From Baylisascaris procyonis (taxonomy: Eukaryota; Nematoda; Chromadorea; Rhabditida; Ascarididae): a stretch of DNA of 64,000 nt. The DNA is taken from contig JAZARR010000059.1 of NCBI GenBank assembly GCA_037389465.1, positions 4,673,001 to 4,737,000 on the forward strand, written 5' to 3'. Position 1 is the first letter of the stretch, and every line of letters begins with the position of its first letter. Under the pieces are notes generated by a model, which was not told the origin of the DNA, searched no databases, and worked only from the letters and a program-made list of their open reading frames with translations. Shown piece after piece: positions 11,391-24,300 of this stretch. A program made the translations under genes and the position numbers.

Positions 11391-14300
11391 ATGAATCGTT
11401 TTCAGTGGATGAATAACGGAACTGGATGCAAATGCCACCGGCTGGCTGTAAGTCTCAATAAGACGCTTGAAAGTGATCATATTGAAGCTCAGTTCCGCAA
11501 AGCGATCTTATCGATTACCAATGTTTGCTTTCATCTTTTATTATTTTTATTGCTTCTTATTGATTAGTAGTGTTATAACGTTTTTTTTTAGCAATTATCA
11601 CAGAGTTTTATGTAAAAGCGGCTGAATAGGCAAAATATCGATATAGGTTGGTTACTCATTGCCCATGTGCCGTTCATTTACAGCAATAACAACCTACTTT
11701 ATTACTGCTGAACTGTTCTATGGTAAGGAAAGGATGACGTTTCGATGAATATATTTGATGGAAGTTCTAATAATTAAGTCACCATTGTGGCTTATTTTTT
11801 ATGAAGTGAACCGAAATTAAGAGCATAAGATGCACAATAAAACGTTTATTTCACTTCTTTTTTTTTTTTTTCAAATCTGAGAAGCAATTTAAACTCGATT
11901 AAACTTTTCTTCTCAATGCTTCATTTAAAATATTTTATCGTTTCTTTTTTCACTTTTATTTGTTTCAGATTTCTCACTTTTTTAACATCCATTTTCTATT
12001 TTGTTAGATTAGAAATTTTAGATGTGATTAATGTGGATATTCTCATACTTGTTGCATTATAGGAAGAATATGAAAAGGTGGCAAGATTCAGATACAAAGA
12101 TGATGCTCTTGCCTCTCTGCTTGGTCGTCTCTTTCTGCGACAGGTTTCTTTTCCATCTTTTCATTTCCCGTTTTTTTTTTTTTTTTTTGAATAATTTATT
12201 TGCTCAGTTTTCTAGCATCGGCTGATCTGATTGTTCCGTCGATGCAATAATTCCGTACCTCTGGGATTTATAATATCTATAGTCGCATGTCTTCTCCTTA
12301 AGCTCTGCTCCTTCACACTACACCTGCTTGAGACCTTGTGATTGCTATAAGCTCTCGCTTGAATGTGAGCCCTTCTACATCGAATATATTGCCTCTTTCA
12401 CAGTTCTCACATAATTGAGCCCATCACCTGGCCTCCTGAAATAGCAAATTTGAAATAATAAAATATGAGGGTCGCCTATCCTGCCGTCGAATACATGTCT
12501 CAATATTTTCGCGGAAAGTGCTCCTACCGCCCGCCATTTTTTTTTTCGTCGTTTCATTTTAGAATCTGCAAGGGGCATTAGTTCCCTTTCCAACCTTCCG
12601 CTTACTCATTTCGAACACATATCCACTTTAAAAAGTTTCAGGACGTTATTTATTCCGGGAACATGTAAATTCTAAAATTCAGTATGCTAGTTGAGGCGTG
12701 GCTGAATAATAGGTGCACTTATGCATCGGATAATGGAAGCATTGCGTGGAAAACTTGGAATGTTTTTTTTTTGACGAGTGAGCAGGACATGGAAATGATC
12801 AGTTTGCATGATGGTCGACCCTTTGCAGTAAGTATCATACAACAACGAGTGCTTATTATTCGAAATCTGCGAGTTAGTTGATTGTGGTACAACTTTGAAA
12901 CGTCTTTCCTCGAACGATTCACTTTTGTAGGCGACTCGGCGATTGGCCGATGTCGATTGGAGTGAAATTGAATTTGGACGCACTGAGAAAGGCAAACCAT
13001 TTCTAGCTAAACCAGCGGGCATTACTTTCGGCATAAACGTTTCACATCAAGGTGATTACGTCGCGTTCGCAAGCAGTTGCACGGATAAGGTTGTTTGTGC
13101 TTCTTTTTTTTTTTAAATCAACAAGTAAGTTAATGTGTGGAGATGTTGCTTCAGTGCTCTAAGGTTTATTGACAATGTTCTGCTCGTATTGAAAATCTGC
13201 AAGCACATCGTTATTGGCGCAGTTTCTGAAGTTTGTTTTCGATTTCATTCTAGCATAAGAATTCATTGAAAAGAAAAAACACGCCAAGACACCTAAACTT
13301 CAATAATATAGCACACTTTCTTATATTTCAGATGGTGATAAGTACATATATAATCAACGGAGATTAAATCTATTGTCGGTTTTCCATTTCGCGAATCCTG
13401 CGGCACCTAGTGATCATTTCTGTCAAAAAGTGGAATAACTGCTATTTTAGATTGGTGTAGACTGTATGCGGTTGGACAAAGACCGTAACAACAAATCGGC
13501 AGACGAGTATATAAATTCAATGGCAAAGTCGGCAAGCGTTGAAGAGCTTCGAATGATGCGCTCACAGGCAACCGAACAAATGAAGATGACCTATTTCTAT
13601 CGATATTGGTGCCTCAAAGAAGCCGTCCTCAAGGTACATTTGCTTTTCGTCGGTCTTTAAAGGAAAGAGGGGGGAAAAAGTGTTCCCTTCGAGGTGAACG
13701 AACGGTGTCCTACATCCTGAAAGGGGCGCTGCTGAATCATTGCCATCCTTTATCGTACAACAGAGTGATTGCGAGGAAATGATCCAAACGAGATTGCAAG
13801 AAATGTTCCATTATGGGCGGAGAGAATGAATCTACGATTAGTGGATCCCGCTTTTGAGTTTCAGGCGACGGGAGAAGGCTTGTTATCGGATTTGCGGCGA
13901 TTAGATTTCCGCGTTGATCCATCGGAGCGCTATCGACCGAGATGCTTCATCACGTCAACAACGGTTTCACTCGATGGTAAACCGCAGAATCAGTGGATTT
14001 TCGAAGAAACTTTCATTGACGATCGACACGCAGCTGCAGTGAGTTTAAAGATTTGTTGTTTTGGTTGCATTTTCAAAGCGTGTTTAATTTTATCCATATT
14101 TAAGCGAGTGACGCTATTCACCTGACCTATCTTTATTCCACGTTTAAAAGGATTATGGATGAATTCGTAGTTTATGAACTGATAGTTTATCAACTTGCTG
14201 GACCGAGTTTCGTTTTCGATAAAATCGTAGTCTAACCAAAACACTCGGTTATCAACTGCGATACACAGAGCTAGATCGACCCCATGAAGAGATATTTTTG

Positions 14301-15083
14301 ATCGTTAAATTGGGCAGTACTTGGCGTAATAAGAAAACAAGGAACGTTGCGTGATAAGGAAGATCAAGACAACTACTCCGGGCTTTCTTATTGAATCATT
14401 TTATTTGAATAAATAAACAAACAAATAAGCACGATGTAACACTGAAGCATTAGACTACGATATTGGATCGCCTAGTTCGGGCTTTATTCTTCCAACTACT
14501 TTCAAAGGGTCACCTCGATGACATGCCTTCTTTCCTCGCGAGTGGATCATCGCTGCAGAATGAAGTGTCGTTACATTTTATTGTCTAACCATAGAGTGTT
14601 ATGCCTTGTTATTGTCTTCGATTACATTTGTGTCGTCAAGGTAATATTTCCCCATTTTGGTCTTTTCATAACTGATCTAGTGATTTGAGACCCACTTCCT
14701 GAACTGGTAGTGTGGTTCTATAAAATGCAAAAACATTTTTGCTAGATGATCGCAAAAACGAGGAGTTGGGATGCAATCTATCATGGAAAGACTGCTGGAT
14801 AATGAAGCTGTAAATATATCCTTTTGTCATTCAGAGATACGATCTTCTATGATGCGATCGATGATGATTTATGTTGCATCCTCTATATTTCAAATTGCAG
14901 GTTTGTCGGGAAAAGAAATTGCCGAAGACGTGTTCGTTTTACGCGGACCCGGAAAGGCGGATCTTCTTTGGTACGGTCGATATGGAATTTCTTCTAGAGG
15001 GGGCCACAGTTCTCAATCCAATGCTAAGCGACGGAGCACAAGAGTGGCAAAGCTTTAACTCAAAACCGAGGAAAAATTTCTAA
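11391..15083 (+). CDS. 4'-phosphopantetheinyl transferase, AASDHPPT type
   Basis: Transfers the 4'-phosphopantetheine arm of CoA to a serine of acyl or peptidyl carrier domains; in animals this cytosolic enzyme serves fatty acid synthase and aminoadipate-semialdehyde dehydrogenase. Six exons join without phase conflict: 11391-11522, 12063-12143, 12931-13089, 13451-13633, 13865-14038 and 14901-15083, giving 303 residues against about 309 in human. Family landmarks seen are DALASLLGRLFLR, FGRTEKGKPFLAK, the fold signature INVSHQGDYVAFA, the magnesium-binding IGVDCM, and the catalytic YRYWCLKEAVLKATGEGL, followed by WIFEETFIDDRHAAAV. The exon 1 tail RKAILSITNEEYEKVARF aligns with the human N-terminal helix. 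TAA directly precedes ATG 11391 in frame. Alternatively the exon starts after TTTTCAG at 11405 with another exon upstream. The core identification is firm; the extreme N-terminus is less so. Confidence 0.9.
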
Positions 15084-18000
15084 TTGGATAGTTCGGTGCA
15101 TTTCATCACTAGCCGTAATGTACGTCATATGTGGTCGTCGTTGTTTTCCATCGAATTTGCATACAATGCTGTGCTCAAATAGTCCGTGATGTTAAAAGAT
15201 ATCAGGCTAGGATTACATGTGGAATGAGTTAAGGGTGGATGGATGTAAGAAGCAATTATCTTCCTGCAATTGTTCAACTACAAACTATGCACCGCCTTTT
15301 ATACGCCTCTTCAAACAAAATTTCTTAACTTTCCCATCGCTCTTCACTTCCACCAACGTTTTCTCAGTTTCGCATGCAACCTTTTCATTAACACTGTATG
15401 TTTGGTTTATAAAAATGCCTACTGCATTTTTTTAAATTTCGTAGAATTTGGATGGGTGTATGACTTGTCTAGACAGATTAGGCCGTCGAAAGCCGCAGTT
15501 TCCATCTTCAACCTTAGGAGTTCGTTCAGGTGACACGGGATGCAATCGTTACGGTTCTTTTGAGGAGTTTTGGAGTACATGAAGCATTCAAAGCTTCATC
15601 GAGGAAAAAGTTTTACTTCTTCGGCTCTGCCCAATATTGTCTAGTAGCATTTAAAAACTTTGATCTATCACCGGCATTTTTTTGCGCCTAACTCTGCAAG
15701 GTGCTATTTACGTTGATATGTTTGTCACAGCGCTGTGTGCCTCCTGAGCGGCGTTGTTTTTTTCCTGGATGATGACCGCACTTATTCAGAACAAATTCAG
15801 AACAAAATTGGATACAAGTGACTGCCCTTATCTTTTTGTTTTTCGCCGCTTATGTATGTCGAATCCATCTTATAACAGTTTTTCACTCACGTCACCTTAT
15901 GATCTATAGCCCGACCACCTGCGCAAAGCCCCTAACCGACATTTATATCGATGGGGAGTAAAAGCTGTAGTGCGATGGAACAGGATGTATATAATTCTTT
16001 ACTCAACATGCATTAACAGCCAAGAGAGCACCTGCGTCGGCCAACGAAACGAAACCGTCGAAGGGAATGCGCACTGAAGGAGAGAGAACATGAAGTTGGA
16101 CGACAACAGCAAGCAGTCCGTGCGCTGTCCACTCACTAGTTTCTGAATGTCAACAACAATGCCTTCTGTTGATAGAACTTTGCAACTTGATATGTATACT
16201 CGAAAACGAAGTCATAATATGCCGTTTTTATGTGAAAGATTATTAGACGCGCATAGCAGCCGCAGTTGCAGCGCAACAATGCGCAAGCATGCCAACAGAG
16301 ATGGCGGCGCCCAGAATTTACAGTAATTGCAATGCAATAAAGAAATATTAAAAGCACATCGTGCGACTGCACATGCCTCTTTAAGAAATGAACTAGCGGC
16401 ATCTTTCTGGGATATTAGACGAGCGCCGCTTCTCATCGGATTTGCTAATGAAGCGAAAAGCAATGGGCGCGAAATGCGCGTATACCAATGGGAAAGCAAT
16501 AACAACAAAGAACAGAAATGAAGGGAATTCTGCATTAGGAAGGCTCCTAGTGCAGCAAAGTGTCCGCTCGGCCTAACTTGGTGGCTGTGGAGGGGGAGAG
16601 ATGGACTCTATGTGAAATGCTGGGGATACATAATGTAAAGCCACAAAAACAAAAACATCAGTGGCAATTTACAGTTCGCAGGAAGTAATGACCGCATTAA
16701 ATGCCATTCCCTATTTGCAGTTCCTAAATTTTTACTTCATCGCTGGAAGCCTTACCATGGAACGAAAATTGAACTCACTACTACGAAACCATTTCAGATC
16801 TGGGCATCCTTCCAGAACAGTTGAGTTCACGTTCCCTGTGCATGATAGGGTACCAATGCTACGAACATCGCTGAGGGGGAATTCGCATCGCGATCACTCC
16901 GATAAAACAACATGTTTCACTTGGCCTTGGCCAAAGCTTACGTTGTGGGAGAGTGCAAGCTAGAGCCAGTCAGCCACCAAGCTGCCATGACTGGGCAACT
17001 TATCCTGACAAGCAAAATCACCACACCACTTATAAACCCACTTATCCAAGACTCTCCACAAAAACGAAAACATTCATAACAGCCAGCAAAAGCATATCTC
17101 CTGCAGAGAACGTTTTCAGCACGTAGGCTGCAAAAGTACGTCTGGCATATGACGATTTCATAAAAAGCAAGACAAAAGGCCACTAGCGCAACAGGTTTTA
17201 AGAAGCTCACCTGGAAGACCGTGGTGAAAGCCAGTCTGAATATTCACTCATCGGGCAGTTTTTAAAATTCGACCGGTGGAACCGATTAACCGCTGCGTTC
17301 CCCACTATTAGTCTTGGTTCGGGCCTAGGGTAACCTCTACTCCAAACTATCATTCATTTTTTTACTGTCAGCCGCTCGTCACCTATTGGTTGAGCCAACA
17401 AGTCAGCTGGAAGTGCAGCACTCGAACCGGTTCGATGCGTCGAATTTCACATGATGCCCGATGACCAGCGTGCTTTGATAACAGAGAAGTTTGCAGCTCA
17501 ACAGCCTGTGCAAATTTTACAGCAAAGGACACTACGAGTGCAATCGACCTAGAAATTCACAAAGATGAATCACTCGATTCACGGATTCATGCACGAGAAT
17601 GTCAAGGAATTTTCAACATAGCTCACTATTATACTACAACGACTGCAATGAAATCACCAGATGAAAGGACTCGTAACGATCAAACAAAAACAATCTATTT
17701 GAGGACTCAATAAGCCATTTGAAAACATGGCTAGTTGCTTCTAGCAATCCTCATCGCTGCGTTTAAGAGAAATGGTTTAGGCTTCGGAGGAAAGGAATTC
17801 ATGGTTGAAAACTGAAGATCTACTTTTTTCATTAGTCAATAAGCAGGGAAATATATGAAAAGAAAGAAATAGTGGCTACAAAACAAAACAAAGGGCAATG
17901 TAGTGAAAAGTTCCATGAATAGAAAATCCGACCAGCACCAGCCGGCGAAAAAAAAATTTGCTTTTTACTTTAACGATGAGACAGTTTTCTTTCAACGGCA

Positions 18001-18248
18001 TCAATCTTCTTTTCTCTCATTTTCTTTTCGCTGCAATCGGTTCTGCACACATACAAATGTAACCGATGCGTTGATTTCCGGTGTATAATATGAAAAATAT
18101 GAAAGCCGAACTTTTCTTTTATCTCTATAAATTTCAAGCAAACAGTTGGAAAAGTTGCTTCGAATAGCCGAACTACTGCCGATCGGTTTACATAATGCTA
18201 GCGTTCATTTATCAGTATTGTTCCACCCAGCATAAACGTGCACATCGT
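15084..18248. other. Intergenic region between convergent genes, no gene seen
   Basis: The transferase on the plus strand and NOP16 on the minus strand converge here. Short ORFs at 16212-16535 minus, 16661-16963 plus and 16938-17210 minus show no domain, repeat or splice support. I see no tRNA-like fold or obvious mobile-element ends. Confidence 0.4.
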
Positions 18249-19507
18249 TCAGCCGTTTACTGGTGGAGGAACAGGTGAACTGTTCTTTGATCTCACGTAC
18301 GTCTCATATTGAGGGCTTTCACGGAAAATTCTAATCTTGCGTTGAATGGATTTCGCCGTCTCTTGATGCACATTTGTCGGATCCTTAGCCATAGCCTGTA
18401 ATTCTTAATCAGTCATACACTCTTAGTAAGCTATCAAGATCTTTTTGTCACAAGAAAAATGAACAAGTAAATAAAGAGCAATTTCAGAATTTAGACCACT
18501 TTGGTCTTCAATTATGAGAGTTGAAGAAAAAAGCGCACAACTATAAAATCACTCAACTTCTTCCTAATTTGAGGGGAATTTTGCCCGTGGTGTTAATTTT
18601 GACGTAAAAAAAATGCTTGGAAGAGAGGTTCAGAAGTCATTTGAGAAAAGATGCTCCAACCTCATAATCATTTCCATGGGCTTCGATCATGCGCGTACAA
18701 AACTCGACATCTCGAGGAAGTAATTTGTAGACACGCTCACGCCTCTGTCGAAGGAGATCAGCTCGTTTATCTCTCTCAAGTGCCAACACGATCGGATCAC
18801 GCTTAACAACCTTCACCGGCTCTTGTGTTACAGCCGTTTTTGTTGTAAACGTTGTGATAGTCATTTTCTGAAAATGCATATATCCTTCTGTGCAAACAGT
18901 CAACGAAGCAGCATGATGAGCTATGCTAGGTTTATGTGAATCTCTTTCATACATTCAATGTCAGTCACCATCACTTTGTAATAATAAACATTTTTCACTT
19001 AGTTGTCTCACGATGGTCAATTTTACTCTACTTCAGAGTTAAACGATTGTCACTGTTTAATGGCGAGTGAAAACACTTCCTCGACGGAACCTGACCTCGC
19101 GACCCCTAGCCTCACCAACTGATTCTGCTGTAACCGGATCCATTCACCGTTATTTCCTGCCTGGGTCCCACCAGGTCTCCTGAGTGGACAATACAACAGG
19201 CCTGGTGAGGCCATTAGCGCCTGATGAGAACAAAACTGATATCGCCTGAAACGAGACGATATGAAATTCTCTACTAACCAATTAATAACACCTAAAAAGG
19301 CGACAGCAGTCATTTGTTGCGAATGAACAAAAAATTTTATTGCAAGTTTAGACAAACCCCAGTGACGTGTTCTCCAAGCTGGATATTGGCATTCTTCATT
19401 AGTTCAGGATGCTCTTCTGCCAATTTAGCTACATTCTCGGCAAATTGATTGGGTGATCCAGCCGCATCGAGAGTGATAACAGTCTTGTCGACAACCACTG
19501 AAGGCAT
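18249..19507 (-). CDS. NOP16-like ribosome biogenesis protein
   Basis: NOP16 is a small nucleolar protein of 60S subunit assembly. Three exons join in phase 0: 19358-19507, 18661-18867 and 18249-18395, giving 167 residues (human about 178). The C-terminal half carries the family signature: RDPIVLALE, then LLPRDVEFCTRMIEAHGNDY, AMAKDPTNVHQET and KSIQRKIRIF. The first junction creates the conserved HGNDYEAMAKD across an intron, which strongly supports it. The first exon, beginning MPSVVVDKTVITLD, has an in-frame TAA just upstream, but it lacks the basic N-terminus usual for the family. It could therefore start at the acceptor TTCAG inside the same stretch, with another exon upstream, or belong to a separate small ORF, since AATAAA lies in its read-through. 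Exons 2 and 3 are firm; exon 1 is inferred. Confidence 0.8.
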
Positions 19508-21361
19508 TCCAAGTGATTACTTCACGGATTTCCGGTGTCTAAGTATACAAACATGATTTGTGCACATAACCAAAAATTTCTGCGGGAAAAACTTCAAACT
19601 TAGTACACTCAAGTAAAGACTCGCATAATCCTCGATAGCTCTCGCTTTCGGCCTCTCTGGGATCCCTTTGTTCATTTCAAAGCGATCACTTTGTTTCGCG
19701 TTGTACTGTATTTGTCACATTTCAGTATTCTATTGGAACAATTATACACCTTGTTTATTTCACGCTAATTTAAATAGATATATGCCATTTACTAGTATAT
19801 GACTCAGCAACGATTAAATCGAAAAATCTAGCAAGATTCTCCCAAAAGACCGAAAGAAAGACTAGAAGAATGCGGATGTGCTCGAGAAGCAAGAGTGCGA
19901 TCCCTAACATTCTGTGGGAGCAACTCCTCGAAAATTACTCGTTCATTGAATAAAAAGAGTGAAGATATTGCGCTACAGTAACGCGAAAGCACGTCCAAAT
20001 AGGTCAACCACATCGCTATTTGCGCTTGTGCTTTATCACCAAATATTAAAAACTGACTGCATTTTGCTCGTAGCCAACAATTCGGTCAATTTACCGAAAT
20101 GCTACGGAATAGATGGATGCCATTCATTGACATTTTTAAAATAAAACTTATTCGTCGCAGTTAGAGCGATTTCAAAGATGGGGATTTTATATGCACAGTA
20201 TGATTTTATAGGGTTTCACACATAAACTGCTGTAAGAAACCCATGATTTTCATTAACAAAAAGAGTTCTTCTAGGATGGGAACTGAAACCTCTAGTGAAT
20301 CTATCCGCAAAAAGTATTGCAGAATTGAAGGATCTTCCAAGAACTGAGAATTGATTTGATAACGGTAAAATAGAAATTTTTTCCATCCACTATTGAGTTA
20401 CAAAGATAAGTGAAGCAAAAAGGGATTTTAAATGAGCGAAAAAAGTTATTGGAAATAAGGCAATAAACTTTTAGCATCCTAAAGAGTTTAACGAGTTTTT
20501 TTACGATGTCTTAAAAAGAACTTTTTTTTTTTAAGTCCCCATTCAGGCATATATCGCTGCTTGATAGGAATTTGCATGGAAATCTTTAGTCGGGGATTTC
20601 CACTGAAATGATCAGACAACTCAAATTCCCTTTGAATCGCCTCAAAATTCCGTGCCATGATAAATCAAATATGCATTAATTTTTCTTCTTCTCTTGGCGC
20701 GTTCTGTGCTTTATACGATTCTCGGACAATGATGTCTATTTGATAGATCGTTTGCAAGTGCTCACTAAAACGTTCATTTGTAAGTGCTTCCATTTATGTT
20801 TTTCCGCTCCGCGAACAATGAAATAAAATTGCAACGAAATAAGACAAACAGTATCCTCAATGCGTGCACAATGGAGACAATAAATAGTTAAATGCATGCA
20901 ATAATTTATTCCCATAAGTTTTCTATAAAAGATTCGTTTTACGAGTCGAGCGGTTATTCCATTCTCACGGACAAGTTTTTCAATAGCGAAAGATGACAGA
21001 TCAACTTGATGGCTACTAAATAAAGATAGGGTTGTTGTGTGAATTATGCTTTCTTGATATCAACACAACATTCGTTGCTTTCTAATTGATTGAGAGTTTG
21101 AACCAATGAAACTGCACAAAACGTTTTGCAAGGTTCGCTGTACATTCATTCGGATTTGAATGAACATTTCCAGGAAGATTTAGCAACTTCTTTATAAAGT
21201 TATGTGAAGTTTTTTGAGGAGAAAATCTGTTAGCGCTGGATGGGTTCATAAGTGATCTATATTTTGATTTAGGGCTGCCTCGAGCAACTTTTCGGGTATT
21301 TTATTACCTTACTGCGTGTGGGACAACGTTAACATTCCATTGCTTTCCCAGGCTTCACAAA
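19508..21361. other. Region between NOP16 and the giant gene, no confident gene
   Basis: Both flanking genes run on the minus strand, so this should hold the NOP16 promoter and the 3' UTR of the giant gene. A phase-uncertain stretch near 19640-19680 minus could be an extra upstream NOP16 exon but shows no family motif. Nothing else is recognisable. Confidence 0.35.
20905..20910 (-). promoter_or_regulatory. Candidate polyadenylation signal for the giant gene
   Basis: AATAAA read on the minus strand lies about 455 bases past the modelled stop codon at 21362. It is the best canonical signal I noticed in the expected place. No downstream element was verified. Confidence 0.3.
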
Positions 21362-24300
21362 TCAGTCTATCCCCCTCATCCTTGAGACCTCAGCGGCAAC
21401 CAAATAATAACCCATGCAGCTATTCTGGGATTCTGAAAACAGATGAACGAGAACAGTTGAAAAACTTAGTTAAGAAAGATGTGATGCATCAAAAACTGGT
21501 GACGCTTGGAAGTGAACAAAGGAATTAAGGCATGGATACCCTCTTAACATTAAACATTAGTAGCAGGCCTGTTCCTGTGTTAATCAGGCGGGGGAATGTA
21601 ATCGTGACTGATGACTCAGTGCGCAAACCTCTTAAATCTGTCCCATATGAAAGCTAAGAAATTAAGAAATTTTTTGCTGCTATCGTTACTAATCTACGTT
21701 GCGCAATCGTTTTAAATTGATTCAGTGAATCAAAAAAAGTAAAGTCAATGACAGGAATAAAGCTGTGCTTATTAATCACAAAGCTCTCATCAAGACAAAG
21801 AAATGGCAGAGATTCTAAAATATGACACTTATTATCAGAAAATTGGCAATCTCTGCTATCGTTTTCAAACAACTGAACTATTAATGAAGACATGAAATTG
21901 CAAGAATTATTTTCGGTACCTATAGAATAAATACTATAGGAATGAATGAGTTTCTGTGCATGAACTTCTAGAAGACTATACGAAATAGAAAAAGACAAGA
22001 AAAACATACCCTGATCACCGCTAGGTACATCGCCAATTGTGATTACCTCAGTTGTTTTGTGCTCGAGTTGTTCCTTATTTGGCCCCTCACATGGGAAACT
22101 TTGCAGAACAGTCGGTGGCGGTATAACCTAAATAGTTGACGGTTTAAAATCTAATGTTCATCAAACAAGTTTCTAGCAATATGGGGTTTGAAGTTGTTTT
22201 TCTCTAAATTTTATACTGCGAAAAAAATACACATAAACATTTTGGAAGAGTGATTCAGTATTAAAATGCTTCAACGTGATTGAGAATACAAATGGAAAAA
22301 AGCAATGAAAATAAATCAACATTCAGCACTTTCACGATGAACATAAGCATAAATTTTGTGACCACACGATAGCATTCAGTTACCTTCTTTTAAACAGAAT
22401 GAATTTCAACATAAAATTTTTCGTTAAGTAGAACGAAGGCAATCAGAAACCATGAGTATTATAACATAAACAATACATATACCTCTTCAACTATTTCCTT
22501 AGAAGTATCGATCGTTACTGTTGGCGGTGCCGTCTTCTAAATGAAATTAGCTTTAGAAGCAGACAATGAGATAAAATTATCAATTTTTGGAGAATTTATT
22601 AACTGAAAATAAGATTAGTTCGATTAAATTAGGGAAAACATTTTGATTTCTGCAATAAAATAATACTTTCACAAAGCAGTCAGCTATTTTCTTTTGCAAA
22701 GCTCGTATGGCAGATATCACTCGCCTTGGAACTGCCTAACGAAAGAACCCTCTCGAATCTCAAAGGAATTGTTCGGTTTCTCTGACATAGTTATTGAACC
22801 ACTGATAAACTCAATCTTTTTTTTACCAGGTTGGTTCTTTCTATATCGAGTATCGAGCGATTTTATCAAATTTTTTACAGCGAGAAGCTTCATTTCATAT
22901 CATAGCACAAAATTTCATTTCAAATCACATGAAATGTAGCACAAAATTTTAAATAGGTTTAAAATAAAAAAAAAAAATCTCCGAAGAGCTACTAAGAATA
23001 GATTTTCTTCGAAAGTTTTTATTAAGAAAGCAGTTGAAATACAACTAAATGCGAAAACATTGAGAATGGATAAATGAGACTGTGGAAGCAAAATCTCCCA
23101 TTTTGTCCTCAAAGATCATTGCAGTCATTATCCCGCTCTCAGTTAGCCATATCTTGTCTGCTGCAAATCATTCTTCCTTATATTGATCTTTTTTTCGCAA
23201 AGAAACGTATTCTTACATTCTACAATCTCATGAGCAAACCAAGCTTCAATATCTCTTAGATTATCGAGGGCAGACAACATTAACAAACTGACCGCCCAAC
23301 ATAACGCAACTAATAGTTATTTATTTTTTGCAGCCAATAATTTGAACGGTGGGCATAATTTACTGGGAAGCAAGGTTTGCAGTGATACACGCACTCAACA
23401 TGCCGCTAAATAACATAGAAATTTGAGAATAAGAGTTGCGAAATCGCGATATTTTAGCGATTTTTCTCGTGCTTCAACAAAAAACTCTACAAATGCATTT
23501 TTTTTTAGTGACTCAAACTTGCATATAGCATTTGCAACTCAAATGCAAACAGAACTCAATAAAACTTTGCAAAAAAAAAAAAAAATGCAAAAACGATAAC
23601 TGCAAGTACTTCGAGCGTGTTTGGAGTAGCGGACACTAAGCTAAGGTGAGATCTTTGGTTAGTGAAATTTACCGATACATATTCCATCGAGCAATAGGTT
23701 AGTAGTGATGCAACTGCATCATATGTCGGAAACTATTGTTAAACAACAGAAACTTTTATGGGTTTCATCGACGATTGGCCATAGATAGCAAAGAGCCATA
23801 GATATTTCGAAACAATCTAAACTAATGAAGCTGAAAGTACGAAATTGCATATTTCGAATCAGACATTGAAAGAGTCGAAAAACAAAATGACAAAAAACAC
23901 AGCCGGTGAATATAATGACTAGTGCGTGCTATTCGTTTAATTTGCAAATGTTAGCGTCATGCTTTATTCATAACATAAAAAGCAATGTAAAGAAAAAAAG
24001 CAGCATGTGCAAAGTATAATGAAGAGTGATGCATAATACGTGCAACTGTGCTTGGCAAAAAGAAACTTGTGAGAACTTAAATGCTCCACATTGATATGAA
24101 CGGCAGCCATTCGAAATAAACCTGTATAGCATCCAACAATTTTCAACAAAAAAAAGGCGTATTCAACAATGATGATACTTTAGTTCAGTTAGTATTTGTT
24201 GAATTTCAACTCAGTTCTACGCCTCCTCGCTGTTGTCAGTCAGCACGCTGAAGTGCTGACTACAGAAAGCGAGCATATAGAACGTACTAATTGATTTCAA

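Noticed and set aside
17260..17480. GGTTCG-type motifs suggesting tRNA T-arms
   Set aside because: No matching acceptor stem, D-arm or anticodon arm could be laid out around them on either strand.
19050..19355. 101-codon minus-strand ORF inside the first NOP16 intron
   Set aside because: It overlaps a modelled intron, has no family resemblance and has a repeat-like composition around 19100-19220.
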